The position numbers and the translations under genes were made by a program. Under the pieces are notes generated by a model that had not been told where the DNA came from, did no database searches, and worked only from the letters and a program-made list of their open reading frames with translations. 64,000 nt of DNA. Origin: Elymus sibiricus. Taxonomy: Eukaryota; Streptophyta; Magnoliopsida; Poales; Poaceae. The stretch is from the NCBI GenBank assembly GCA_039707655.1, contig CM077671.1, forward strand, positions 370,699,220-370,763,219, in the 5' to 3' direction. Shown in pieces: positions 1 through 9,672 of this stretch; the stretch's first letter is position 1; each line of letters opens with the position of its first letter.

Positions 1-661
1 CCACCAGTCATCCAGTGTCAGCCCAAGCATGTGCGTGGAAAATGAATGAACGGCTGAGCAGCTGACACAGAGATGAAAACAGCCACAGTAAAAATATCTG
101 GCGGCCACAGAACGCGCGCACGCTCAGATGGCTTGTATGGCCAGGTAGACCATCAGGGTTTATAGGTAGAAATATGCATAGAATGTGATGGATCAGGTCT
201 GACTTTAACATCAGCTATAGTTTGCCAACTATTCCATTTCTTATCTATCCTCTCGTCAGTGTTTCTACCGTCACTGTTCTAAGTTCAGTGTTATGATTAT
301 GAAACCCCCGAATACTTTATCAGCAAACCCCTTCTCCAAGACAAGCAATTCCACTTTTATGAAAGTAACCTGAAGAAGAGACTATTGTTCAAAACAGCTA
401 CAACAGGTTTGAAGTTTATGAAAGTAATGTTAAGAACAGATAAATGTTCAATACAGCAACAAGAAACCATCCAACGAACTGAATTTGTAAACGACTACAA
501 ACAAACACAACAGAACATCTGAAATTCTTTGCCACTTGATGCCTATACACAGACACATATGGAAATATGTATGGTGCTCTAGGATCATCGCAATAAACGG
601 CCGATTGAGGAGTTCAGAACCTGGGACGACGCCATGGCCTATCCGCAGCCCACCGATGCAG

Positions 662-1618
662 CTAGGGCAAGCAAGCTTGGATCCTAGGTGGCCACGGCAG
701 CTGGTACGGGTATGCCGTGTCGTGGCGCTTCTCCCGGAGCTCGGCGTAATCCTCGTCATCCAGAGCGAGATAAGAGGAGAGCTTGGCGGCGTCCTTGTCC
801 AGACCAAGAATGACGTTGTCTCCGAACGTCCAGTAGGCGGACCGGTCGTCGCTCCCTGCGAAATGGATGGGGTCCAAATCCGCTTCGCGGTTGATTGCCA
901 TGCTCCTATTTGCGGCTGCGGAGGCCCAGCCGCCGGCGGCGGACGAGAAGGCACAGGCCCTGGCGTTGCGGTTCCGATAGCGATAGAGCATGCACGTCAC
1001 CCTGAAGTTTGACATGCTGATGCCCGCGTCCGCGTCCTCGCCGTCGAGGAGGAAAGCACCCAGCAGGTTGCAGCCGTGGAACCACGCCGACTGAGGGATT
1101 TCCTCGTAGCGCCGCGCCAGGGGGTCGCAGATGAGGAAGCGTGGCGCCAGCGACCTGTCGTAGACGAGCAGGAGGCCGCCTCGGATGTCGGCGAGCTCCC
1201 AGCGGGTATCGCCAAATTCCCCCCGCGGGAGGAAGTCGAGCGCGAGATTCCGAGCGGCGACGGTGTCGGCCCACAGCGAAGAGGAGGATGGGGAGGGGAT
1301 AAAGACGGGATCAAGGCTAGGCGGACGCGGGTAGACGTCGCTGCAGTCGTCGACGCAGTAGTGGCCGACAAAGTCGTCGGATGCGCCGTGGAGAGAGCCG
1401 AACCGGCGGAGGAAGCCGCCGCCGTCGCCCGCGATCACGCTGCGCCAGCGCTTGCAGGTGCTCGCGGCGCGGACGAGGTTGGCGGGCGAGGGGAGGCGCA
1501 GGAACACCAGCTCGAGAAGCTCGTCGTGGAGGGCGTCGATCTCGGCCGCCGGCGGGGATCCCCTCCGGGAATTCTTGCGGCAGCCGCAGCGGCGGCGGCG
1601 GCGGCGGCCGTCCACCAT
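662..1618 (-). CDS. F-box protein (copy 1)
   Basis: Single-exon 318-residue ORF. Residues about 28-74 form an F-box with the LP(S/T)P turn and the C-K-R-W signature (DELLELVFLRLPSP, then STCKRWRSVIAG). F-box proteins normally bind SKP1 in SCF ubiquitin ligases, and the C-terminal part chooses the substrate. The remainder has motifs seen in monocot F-box families (ADIRGGLLLVYDRS, LICDPLARRYEEIPQ, SNFRVTCMLYRYRNR) and I cannot name a domain there. The N-terminus is arginine-rich because of a CGG trinucleotide run at about 1590-1609, adding roughly 18 residues compared with copy 2. An upstream ATG near 1707 is out of frame, so 1618 is the likely start. There is no internal stop. The substrate is unknown. 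Confidence 0.85.
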   Translation of the reverse strand: MVDGRRRRRRCGCRKNSRRGSPPAAEIDALHDELLELVFLRLPSPANLVRAASTCKRWRSVIAGDGGGFLRRFGSLHGASDDFVGHYCVDDCSDVYPRPPSLDPVFIPSPSSSSLWADTVAARNLALDFLPRGEFGDTRWELADIRGGLLLVYDRSLAPRFLICDPLARRYEEIPQSAWFHGCNLLGAFLLDGEDADAGISMSNFRVTCMLYRYRNRNARACAFSSAAGGWASAAANRSMAINREADLDPIHFAGSDDRSAYWTFGDNVILGLDKDAAKLSSYLALDDEDYAELREKRHDTAYPYQLPWPPRIQACLP

Positions 1619-1811
1619 GGCCCTGGCACCTGGATCTCGATGGGGAAAGGTTGGGCTAGGAAACCTGGGAGAATGTGTGCGTAGCGTGGGTTTCCCTCAT
1701 GTAGCACGAGTCAATGGCCTACTGACACTCACTCGCACGTGAGGAAGTCAACGATTGATGCTTAGGAAGTAAGACACGCCGAAGCAAGCATCACCAAAAT
1801 GGGACTGGAAC

Positions 1812-4340
1812 CGGAGGCCTTTTATGGAAAATAACATCGCCGTCACCATTTTTTGAGAATCTTACATGAGAACGATGTCGTTGCAACACCAAAGAATTTG
1901 ACGGTCGTATAACTTTTTTTATTTTTAGTATATGTCCATTTTCTCAGCCGTTAGATCGAAATCCAACGGCTCTCCTTCATCTTCTTTCTCTAGCCCTAAT
2001 CCACGCCCGAATCGGAGAAACTTCTTCCTCCTCCAACCACTTGTCTCCGACACGATTCCCTGCCTCTCCTCCGGTTTCGGCGCCGCTCCTCTTGCTGCCG
2101 CTCGCCGCGACGTCCCCACCTCCAGCGAGAAAGCTAAGTAATATGAGTGGTGGTCAGAGCTAAAAGCCACCCCTGCACCATTTACCCACTTCCTCGCCTC
2201 AACCGATGACGCACGTCTCCAGCGAGGTTCTGGTTCGGCCTCCCTGGGGTCGACATGCCTCATCGCGTCTCGTCGTCGCCTTCGCCTCGGTATTGCGTCT
2301 CTCCTTCTTCATTCCCCAAGGAAATCGACTAGCGCCTATTGCAATTTCTGGCAACTTACCAATATCGACCACACAAAAGTTTAGCCAAAAACTTCTTACA
2401 TGCACGATGAGAGACGAGAAAACCCCTCCCTTCTGCCTAAGGGCACCAGAGTGGTGATTGGACACCGGGGGGGGGGGGGGGGGGGGGCAAGGATCGGATT
2501 TGGAGGCCGACCATTAGGGTTTCTTTCTTGAATCAAGTAAGCAAACCAAAAGTATTACATGGCTTCTCTTTTTTGCAACATATTACATGGCTTTCTTGAT
2601 CATCTATAACTGACATTGTTAACGTATACCATTCTCAATTAACTCAGCTCCGGATTGGAAGTTTAGATTATTTCCAACACATAGATGGTGAATGAGTTCA
2701 GTGGGGTGAATAACATCGATGTCACCATGAGAACAATGTCGTTGCAACACCAAAGAATTTGACGGTCGTCTAACTTTTTTTGACTAAGCCGGTTTTCTCA
2801 GCCCTTGGATTGAAATCCAACGACTCTCCTTTATCTTCTTCCTCTAGCCCTAATCTTCATCCGAATCGGAGAAACTTCTTCCTCATCTAACCGCTTGCCT
2901 CTGACACGCTTCCCTACCTATCCTCAGGTTGTGACGCCACTCCTCGCTGCCGCTCGCCGCGGCACCCACGCCTCCGACGAGGAAACTAACTAATCTGAGT
3001 GGCGGTCACAGCTAAAGCCCCCCCCATCCACCTACACGGTTTACCTGCTTCGTCGCCTCCGCTGATGACGCCCGTCTCCAACGAGGTCCTGGCTTGGCAT
3101 CATCGGGGTTGCCACGCCTCATTTCTGCTCGTTGTCGTCTCCCGCTCGGGGTTGCCACGCCTCATTTCCTCTTCATTCTACAATGAAATCGACTAATACA
3201 TGTTGCAATTTCAAGCAACTTATCAACATCAAAAGTGCCAAAGTTTAGCCAAAAACTGCTTCAACGCACGATGAGAAATGCGAAAACCCCTCCACTCTGC
3301 CTAAGGGTACGAGAGTGGTGGTTGGACAGAGAGGGGAGTGAGGATCGAATTTGGAGACTAACGGTTAGGGTTTCTTTCTTATATCACCTAAGTAAACCAA
3401 ACATAATTACATGGCTTCCTTAATCATCTATAACCAACATTGTTATTAACATATACCATACTCAACTAAGTCTTCTCCAGGTATTTGGTAAGTTCTCATT
3501 ATTTCCAGCACATAGATAGTGGAAGGGTTGAGTGGGGTGAATACGAGTATATGATCAGAGTTTTAGGTGTAAAAGAGTAAGAGGTTCATATGTAGAAATA
3601 GTGAAAAAAACTATTTTTTTATAATACAACTAACGACAAAAAACATCTAGCCTCCCTCTTACTCACAGGGGGCTAGATGAATAGCAACAAGAACTTGCAT
3701 TGGAGACGGAGGCCTTTTATGGAAGAGAACTTTACCGTTACCATGAGAACGACGTCGTTGCAATACCAAAAAAATTGAAGTGACTACTTTACCACTGTTT
3801 GGATTTTTTAGAGTAAGTCAATTTTCTCAGCCATTGGATTGAAATCCAATGGCTCTCCTTCGTCATCTTCCTCTAGCCCTAATCCCCATCCGTATCAAAG
3901 AAACTTCTTCCTCCGCCAACCGCTTGCCTCTAGCAAGCTTCCATGCCTCTCCTTCGGCCACGGCACCGCTCCTTTCCATGCCATCCCTGCCTACGGCTAG
4001 GAAAATAACTAATTTGAGTGGCGGTCGAAGCTCAAAAGTCCTCTACCTACGCAGTTTAACTGCTTCATTGCCTCTACCGATGCGCCGAGAGGTCTTGACT
4101 CGGCCTTGCCAGGGTCGCCACGCCTCACTGCCGTTCACCGCCATCTCCACCTCAGTGTTGCGCCTCACCTCATCCTTCTTCTCCAACGAAACCGACTAAC
4201 ACCTATTGCAATTTTAGGCAACTTATCAATATTAAACGCGCCAAAGTTTGGCCAAAAACTTCTTGCACACACGATGAGATGTAGGAAACCCACCCCCTCC
4301 GCCAAAGGGCACCAGAGTGGTGGCTGGAGACAGAGGGGGT
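1812..4340. repeat. Tandem array of an unclassified repeat, three copies
   Basis: Three diverged direct copies start near 1812, 2703 and 3706. Shared landmarks are GGAGGCCTTTTATGG (1st and 3rd), CGTTGCAACACCAAAG, a segment with CTCTAGCCCTAATCC, GAGAAACTTCTTCCTC, CAAAAACTTCTT, and GTTAGGGTTTCTTTCTT near the end of the first two. The block resembles the 5' leader of a gene but has no consistent ORF. It lies upstream of the minus-strand F-box gene, so it may contribute to its promoter. Terminal inverted repeats are not evident. Confidence 0.75.
2467..2487. repeat. G homopolymer of about 21 bases
   Basis: An uninterrupted run of G lies inside the first array copy. The second copy at the same place reads GACAGAGAGGGGAGTG, so the run is an expansion. 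Length is prone to sequencing error. Confidence 0.9.
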
Positions 4341-4834
4341 GAGTTAAGTGGGGCTACTACCAACATAGGATTATGGTTTTAGATGTAAATAAATAAATAA
4401 AATGGTCATATTTAGAAAAAAATGAAAGTTTCTATTTTTTTTCAGAATATAACTAACACGAAATAAGATCCATCCTCCCTCCCACTTGCAAGAGGCAAGG
4501 CACTGGGGTACCACTAAGGCGAGACTCTCACGAAGGGGTAAAATTGCTTCCAGAGTTATGTTGGTTCCAGCACCCCTCCTTAAGTGAGGGCGATGCCACC
4601 ACAATACATCTCCATACTTTTTCAAGAGGGGTTTGCCAGCCCAAAGCAAGGATAGACAGGATTTGGCGATTCCGGCCGCTGGAGACTGCGCCTTGCTAGC
4701 CGGGAACCGGACCACACAACCCCGGTAACGCCTCCGCGCCGCATGCAGGTACCGGTTCCTCCTGTAGCCACTAGAACCTCGCCCGTCGGTGACTAGCCGA
4801 CAAAGGCACGCCCGACCGTCTCCCGGGCTCGGCG
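4341..4834. other. Intergenic, nothing recognised
   Basis: An AT-rich stretch is followed by a GC-rich segment leading into the GRF zinc-finger remnant. A short ORF from the ATG at 4743 stops at 4796 and is out of frame with that remnant. No element ends or RNA genes were seen. Confidence 0.5.
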
Positions 4835-5356
4835 GTGGCCCAACGACTTGTCGGCTCGCCGTTGTCGGTCATAAAGTGTGACCACTACCCGTTGCAGGTG
4901 GTGCACCGAGTTTCGACCACACCGGTGCATCATGGATGGGTGTTCTTCAAGTGCTTAAAAGTTGGGGTATGTGTTTGTTTCGATTCGGTTGTTCACCGGA
5001 TTCAGCGCAATTTCGGCGGCTCATTGTTTCTTCAAATTTGTGTGTAGGAAGGATGCAAGTTTTGGTATTGGGAAGAAGAATATATTGATTTATTGATAGC
5101 AAGAAATTTAATAGATGTTCGTGCACTCATTGCTAGAACTGAGGCTAGAGATGAGACTAAAGAAGAGACCAACGGGAAAGCAACGTCTACTTCTTTAATA
5201 TTGAAGAAGAAAGAAGTTTGCAAGCTTGAGAATCCGCAGATAAAAAATGAAGACATAGGGAAGATATTAATCCAACTAGTAGGAACAGTTATGAAAGTTG
5301 GATATCTTTTAAAATGTCTAATTGTGGTTCTTGTTTTTTTGGTATTGGTGTCATAG
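4835..5356 (+). pseudogene. GRF-type zinc-finger protein fragment, two exons
   Basis: Exon 1 (4835-4966) encodes a finger start KCDHYPLQVVHRVSTTP and then HHGWVFFKC. An intron with GT at 4967 and AG at 5046-5047 joins in phase to exon 2 (5048-5356), which begins EGCKFWYWEEEYIDLL. This matches the C-x-H...FF.C...C..WYW layout of plant GRF zinc fingers, thought to bind nucleic acid or protein. Exon 2 ends in a hydrophobic tail (LLKCLIVVLVFLVLVS) before a TAG, as in small grass GRF-finger proteins with a C-terminal membrane segment. No in-frame ATG precedes exon 1: the nearest upstream ATG (4743) is in another frame and stops at once. I therefore call it a 5'-truncated pseudogene, although splicing signals and the 3' part are intact. 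Confidence 0.7.
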
Positions 5357-6189
5357 CGAAGAATTGGTGAATTAAGTACTCCAATATATCAAAATGTAGT
5401 TGAATTAAATAAAGTGGAAGAAGAAATGTGTTTCCGCGGCCACAAATAAAATGCATATGATATTATTATTTTTACTCCTTTAAGTATAGGGGATCTGCTA
5501 GAAACGGCCAAAACTTAGTGAAGTAAATATACTCCACTAAGCTTTTACTCTATCGGATACTTCACTATTTTTAAGGAATTGGTTAGAAATGGCTTAATCA
5601 ATCTGCAACACCATTTTGCTGACGCCGTAGCTTATGAGGAACAAACTGGATTATTATGTTGTCTCTCTCTCTCACACACACTACATTGTGTGTGTGTGTA
5701 GGTATTGACTAATTATGTTTTTCTCAACAATTCATCTTGGGAAATACTATATCGAATCACTGGGTTAATTTTATCATTTACATCTTTTGTGTACATGTGC
5801 ACCTGTTTATTAGTTCCGTTTTTTCATCTTTTGTTATCTAGTCGAATTGTTTGTAGAAGGTATTATGAAGACTTTTCAGGAAAAAATTATAAAGATATAA
5901 TTGAGAATTTTGTTCAAGAAATACTAGTCGGATGATGTTTTTTGGTAGATCATGAGGTCAGATTATTGCATTAATTAGTACTACATTTGTTCATTTTCCT
6001 TTAGAATTGATATTTGATATATTTCTACTTTTTCTAAGAAATTACAGGTATCTAAAGGTATGTCGGATGATGTTTCTGTGAAGAAGCTTTGACTATATTA
6101 TAAGAAATAAAATAAAATTTTAGGGTCCTATTCCACGTTTCACACCCGGACACCGAATTTTTGGAGACGGCGGCCGCACTTGTCAAATG
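5357..6189. other. Non-coding flank after the GRF remnant
   Basis: AT-rich sequence with a short CT/CA and TG simple repeat at about 5660-5700. A 76-residue ORF at 5705-5935 has no recognisable motif. Nothing else can be supported. Confidence 0.4.
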
Positions 6190-6312
6190 CGGAGCCTTCG
6201 GTTCCTTAGAGCTGCGCCTCCTTTTCTCTCCCGAATCAAGTGACCGGAAGTCAAAATTCCGGCAACCTGTGCATAGCAAACGCGATTCCCAAATGACACG
6301 ACAAAAACCACC
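6190..6312. repeat. Direct repeat, left member (about 120 bp)
   Basis: The stretch with AGTCAAAATTCC, GCAAACGCGATTCCCAAAT and ACAAAAACCAC recurs at 7831-7951 in the same orientation with scattered substitutions. The two members flank the Gypsy fragment and the broken ORF at 6426-7785. Confidence 0.8.
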
Positions 6313-6425
6313 AGCGTCCAGTGTTGCCTGTTTTTTCAGACGCCGGGAAGATCATGTTCACCGTAGGCCGATGAGATGGATGGAGGGTTTGAAGAAGTCC
6401 TAACCCTCTCTTGTTGGGTTGCAGC

Positions 6426-7169
6426 TCACGCGTACTTCCCGGCGATACGGTTTGAGCCAGGAAAGATTGCCTCGGGATCTCCTTGTTCATTGAGGACGAA
6501 CTCGATCGTCCTGAAGCGGATGGAGTCGATGTAGGGTGGAGGCGAGATGTCAAAAAGGCGCCCCGAGCCATCTACGGCTAGGTCGAAATCACCGAAAGTG
6601 AAGGTCTGGCTAGACGTAAATTTGCCGGGTTCTTCTGGATCTCCGCACCGGGTTATGTCTCCGACCAGCAGCGCCCGTGCCTGGCGCGCCAATTGATGAT
6701 GCAAAATACCGTCAGATCCTCGGTAGGGTTCCTGACATGGTCGAAAGTACCGAGACGGAGCCCGCACACACAAGTTATCAAGGTTCGAGCCTTTGGATAG
6801 TAATACCCTACGTCTTGCTTCTTCTTGTTATTCATGGTGGAGGGATACCTCGTGCGAGGGAATACAATGGAGTTAAGGGTTTCTACTGATAGTTGCTGGT
6901 TCCTAGGTTGGATGCCCTAGGCTCCCCCTCTCCTCCTTATATAGGCGGTGGAGGTTAGGGTTTTACAAGAGAGAGATGTGATCTTGGCCGCTGCCCTTCT
7001 TTATTGGACAATAAGACGCGTGCAGGTCGGTTCCCACCTTGGTAGGGCCCCCAGGCCTTGATCCATCCATTGATGGTCCGGCCTGGTGAGCCACCCTCGG
7101 GTCATGGCCCCATCACCAGCCGACCTCTTTAAATCAGACATATACGTCCGTCATCCGGGCTGACCGACA
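6426..7169 (-). mobile_element. Gypsy-type 5' LTR, primer binding site and leader fragment
   Basis: Read on the minus strand, an LTR starts TGTCGGTCAGCCCGG at 7169 and ends in CA near 6695-6698 (about 0.47 kb). A TATATAA box lies near 6938-6944. Just after the LTR, at 6691-6674, comes TGGCGCGCCAGGCACGGG, the type of primer binding site common in plant Gypsy elements. It is followed by an open leader frame to 6426 (GDITRCGDPEEPGKF and VLNEQGDPEAIFPG). The rest of the element is missing. I do not recognise the family. Confidence 0.6.
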
Positions 7170-7361
7170 CCTCTCATGTCTAGCTCATATCTGGGGCGGA
7201 TAAGAGGAGGCATCGGAATTATGTGCAGGACACCGCTCCGACTTGCCAAATCCGAATATTTGAGCCGAACGGCGACCCCAACACTAGCCAGTCCCATTTT
7301 TCTCCTCTCCACGCCGCCACCCCCCACATCCGCTTGTAGCTCGGAGTTATTCGTCCGCCTC

Positions 7362-7785
7362 ATGGCGCAACAACAGAGCACCACCTATGCAACGCTCACT
7401 CTGGAGCATTGGTTGCATCTCCTAGAGGAGATCCAGGCCTAGCATGCCGCTCGGATTGCAGCCGGCCTGCCTCTGGACTCACGGAAGGAGGAGGATGCCG
7501 AGTAGCAGGCGCCGGCCATGGTCATGGAGGATGCGGAGTCGGAGGAGGAAGCGGATGAAGGCGATGCAAATCCGGTGCCTCCCACTGTCACATTTGGCAT
7601 GTCCGACGTGTTGGGCAAGTTCGAGTCCACCCAAACAGAGGAGGCGAGAAATCAACAGACCATCCTCGACTCCATCCGCTCGGAGGCAGAGGTGGACACA
7701 TACCGCTACTACCTCCGCGAGGCATGGCTGAAGGTAAACAAACACCTGGCTGCCGCTAGCCGCGCCGTCCCTGCCTCTGGGGGAA
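7362..7785 (+). pseudogene. Unidentified acidic protein gene with two TAG codons
   Basis: From the ATG at 7362 one frame reads MAQQQSTTYATLTLEHWLHL, then meets TAG at 7440-7442 and again at 7503-7505. It continues in the same frame with an acidic stretch (EDAESEEEADEGDANP) and a helical part (EVDTYRYYLREAWLKVNKHL) before losing coding character near 7785. Both TAG codons can arise from CAG by one C to T change. I do not recognise the protein. It may be a host gene fragment or part of a transposon, since Gypsy sequence lies just to the left. Confidence 0.45.
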
Positions 7786-7830
7786 GGGCGTTGTCTAATC
7801 CACGCCATCCCTACCACGCACACCTGTCAA

Positions 7831-7951
7831 CCTCCGGCTCCTCAGAGCTACGCCTCTTTTTCTCTTCTGAACCGACTGACTGGAAGTCAAAATTCCAGGA
7901 ACTTGTGTATGGCAAACGCGATTCCCAAATAACACTACAAAAACCACTAGC
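7831..7951. repeat. Direct repeat, right member (about 120 bp)
   Basis: Partner of 6190-6312. Just downstream, AAGGTTACCTTCTTC occurs at about 7972-7986 and again at about 8056-8070, with a shorter copy at about 7960. Confidence 0.8.
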
Positions 7952-8882
7952 TTCCTTAAGGTTACCTTCTTTAAGGTTACCTTCTTCCTTCCGACTGTTG
8001 TGTGTTGGAGCCTGTTTTTACAGGAAAAAATGGGTCCCACGCGCACAGCCTATTTAAGGTTACCTTCTTCATTCCGGCTTGTTACCACGTACAGTGCATT
8101 ATTACAAAAAAAAAACTTACATGCATGCAGAAAACTTCTGGCCAGCCAGATATTCTCAGCAGCACGACGCCAACTACATTGGAAGGGAGCCCAGCCTCTT
8201 CTTTTTGCTGAATATTTTCGCTAGGTTGCATACTGGAGTGCTGCTCTCAACCTGAATTCTGCCACTTCCTCCCCAAACTATTCTCCTAAATATAATGCTC
8301 TGCCCCAGTCTCCCTCGAAAACAATTGAAAACAGAATGTCACAACCGACAGTAAGGCAAATTTTCTACAAAGAGGGACAGACTCAATCCACAAATATCCC
8401 CAGGATCAGGTGCATTGCCCATTCTCAATCTTTTTTCCACAACACCTGCAAGATAAACCAACCTCCAGCTTTTAGAATGACTGGATTCCACTCGTTGCGC
8501 CCCTGGCGCAAGACACGGACGCAGAGAAGTTCTATTTGAGTATTAATCATCATACATTTGTAGAAGCGGGAAAGAAAGACCGAAGGCAAGTCTGATGTGA
8601 CCAGTACAGAAAAAAACATAAGCTTGGCTCTCTGAATATATAAGCATGACATATTAACCTCATTTAGGTAGCAATGGGAAACTCAGGCCCAGGAAGCTAA
8701 TTAAAGCCAAAAATTCTGTGGGTACAACCAAATGAGCTTTACATACCAATATCAGAAAACAAAGGTAGCAAAGCAGATTAATTCATATCTGTAAAACTAT
8801 ATAAAATTTCAAGATTTTCTCAACATCAAATTGAAAAAAAACATACAAAGAAAGGGTATTGTTCTAAAAAACCAAGCAAAAT
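7952..8882. other. Non-coding, possible 3' flank of a minus-strand gene
   Basis: AT-rich sequence between the direct repeat and a candidate terminal exon on the minus strand. It could hold that gene's 3' UTR. No ORF or element end is convincing. Confidence 0.35.
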
Positions 8883-9067
8883 TTAAACAAACGTGTGTAT
8901 GTTGTGCATGATAATCTCTCCAGGGGCATCAAATTCATTGACAAAGAGGTCACAGATGGCTGCGTGAGATGTTCCTCTTGAGAAATTGATCCTAGGAAGC
9001 CGAGGAGATGATTCTGACTCAGGACGGTTGGTGTAGCCTGGGTGAGAGTACATGCGGTGCTGGTGCC
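8883..9067 (-). CDS. Candidate terminal exon of an unidentified gene
   Basis: On the minus strand an AG acceptor precedes 9067, and an open frame of 60 codons (two leading bases belong to the previous codon) runs to TAA at 8883-8885. The peptide contains HRMYSHPGYTNRPESES and FSRGTSHAAICDLFVNEFDA, with protein-like composition. The other two frames are less convincing. It probably belongs with the exon chain at 13793-16899 on the same strand. The phase (two leading bases) does not follow directly from the last exon of that chain, so at least one exon is missing or undetected. I cannot name the family. Confidence 0.45.
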
Positions 9068-9672
9068 CTGATTGTGATTTTCATAGACATGTCATGAACA
9101 AAGAAGAAAATAACTCAACAAAATCCACACCTATCATAAAGAAATATTACTACACCACAGGGTGTCAAGGATTCCTTGTTATTAAACCCGATATCAGCTT
9201 CCATAAAAAAATGTTGAATTAGATATGAACATTGCAGAGTAGTAGCATTCCTACAGATCACCAAGAATTAGAAAAACTGGGTGTTCCTATTCTATTCGTA
9301 TTTATTTTCCCTTACCCGTGTGATGCTAAATTTTTTTATACAGCTACCAGCATACCTTGTGCAGCAGCAGGTACAAATATTATGTGTATGCTTTCTGCAA
9401 ATATTTGCCTTCAGATGATGCTAAACATCAGCTAATCTATCTGGATAGAAGCTAAATTGATGGAACACATTTGAAGGACTAAACTCAGGTCAGCCACAAA
9501 CAAGTAAAATATTTCATTCTTGATGAACAAAAACAAATACATGATCTACTATGCAGAGGACATAACAAGTTAGCTACATCTGGCCGGCTCTGGGCTATGG
9601 CGGCGAGTGCGACGGCCTAGGGCCCAGCCCGAGCAGGGGCCCATACCATGTGCATGTATACTACAGTATATA

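Larger units (their letters stand above)
1..4296. repeat. Segmental duplication, copy 1 (left edge outside window)
   Basis: Positions 1-4296 match about 18437-22138 in the same order and orientation. The match covers the 3' flank of an F-box gene, the gene itself, and a downstream array of repeats. The first 230 bases pair with 18437-18665 (for example GATGGATCAGGTCT in both). Copy 1 lacks about 340 bases that copy 2 has at 18665-19010. The match stops near 4296, where copy 2 runs into CACTA-like sequence at 22139. The left edge lies outside the window. Read by eye; percent identity was not computed. Confidence 0.85.

Noticed and set aside
536..1684. Long plus-strand ORFs opposite the first F-box gene
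   Set aside because: They are shadows of a GC-rich minus-strand gene; the minus frame has a clear F-box and a paralogue.
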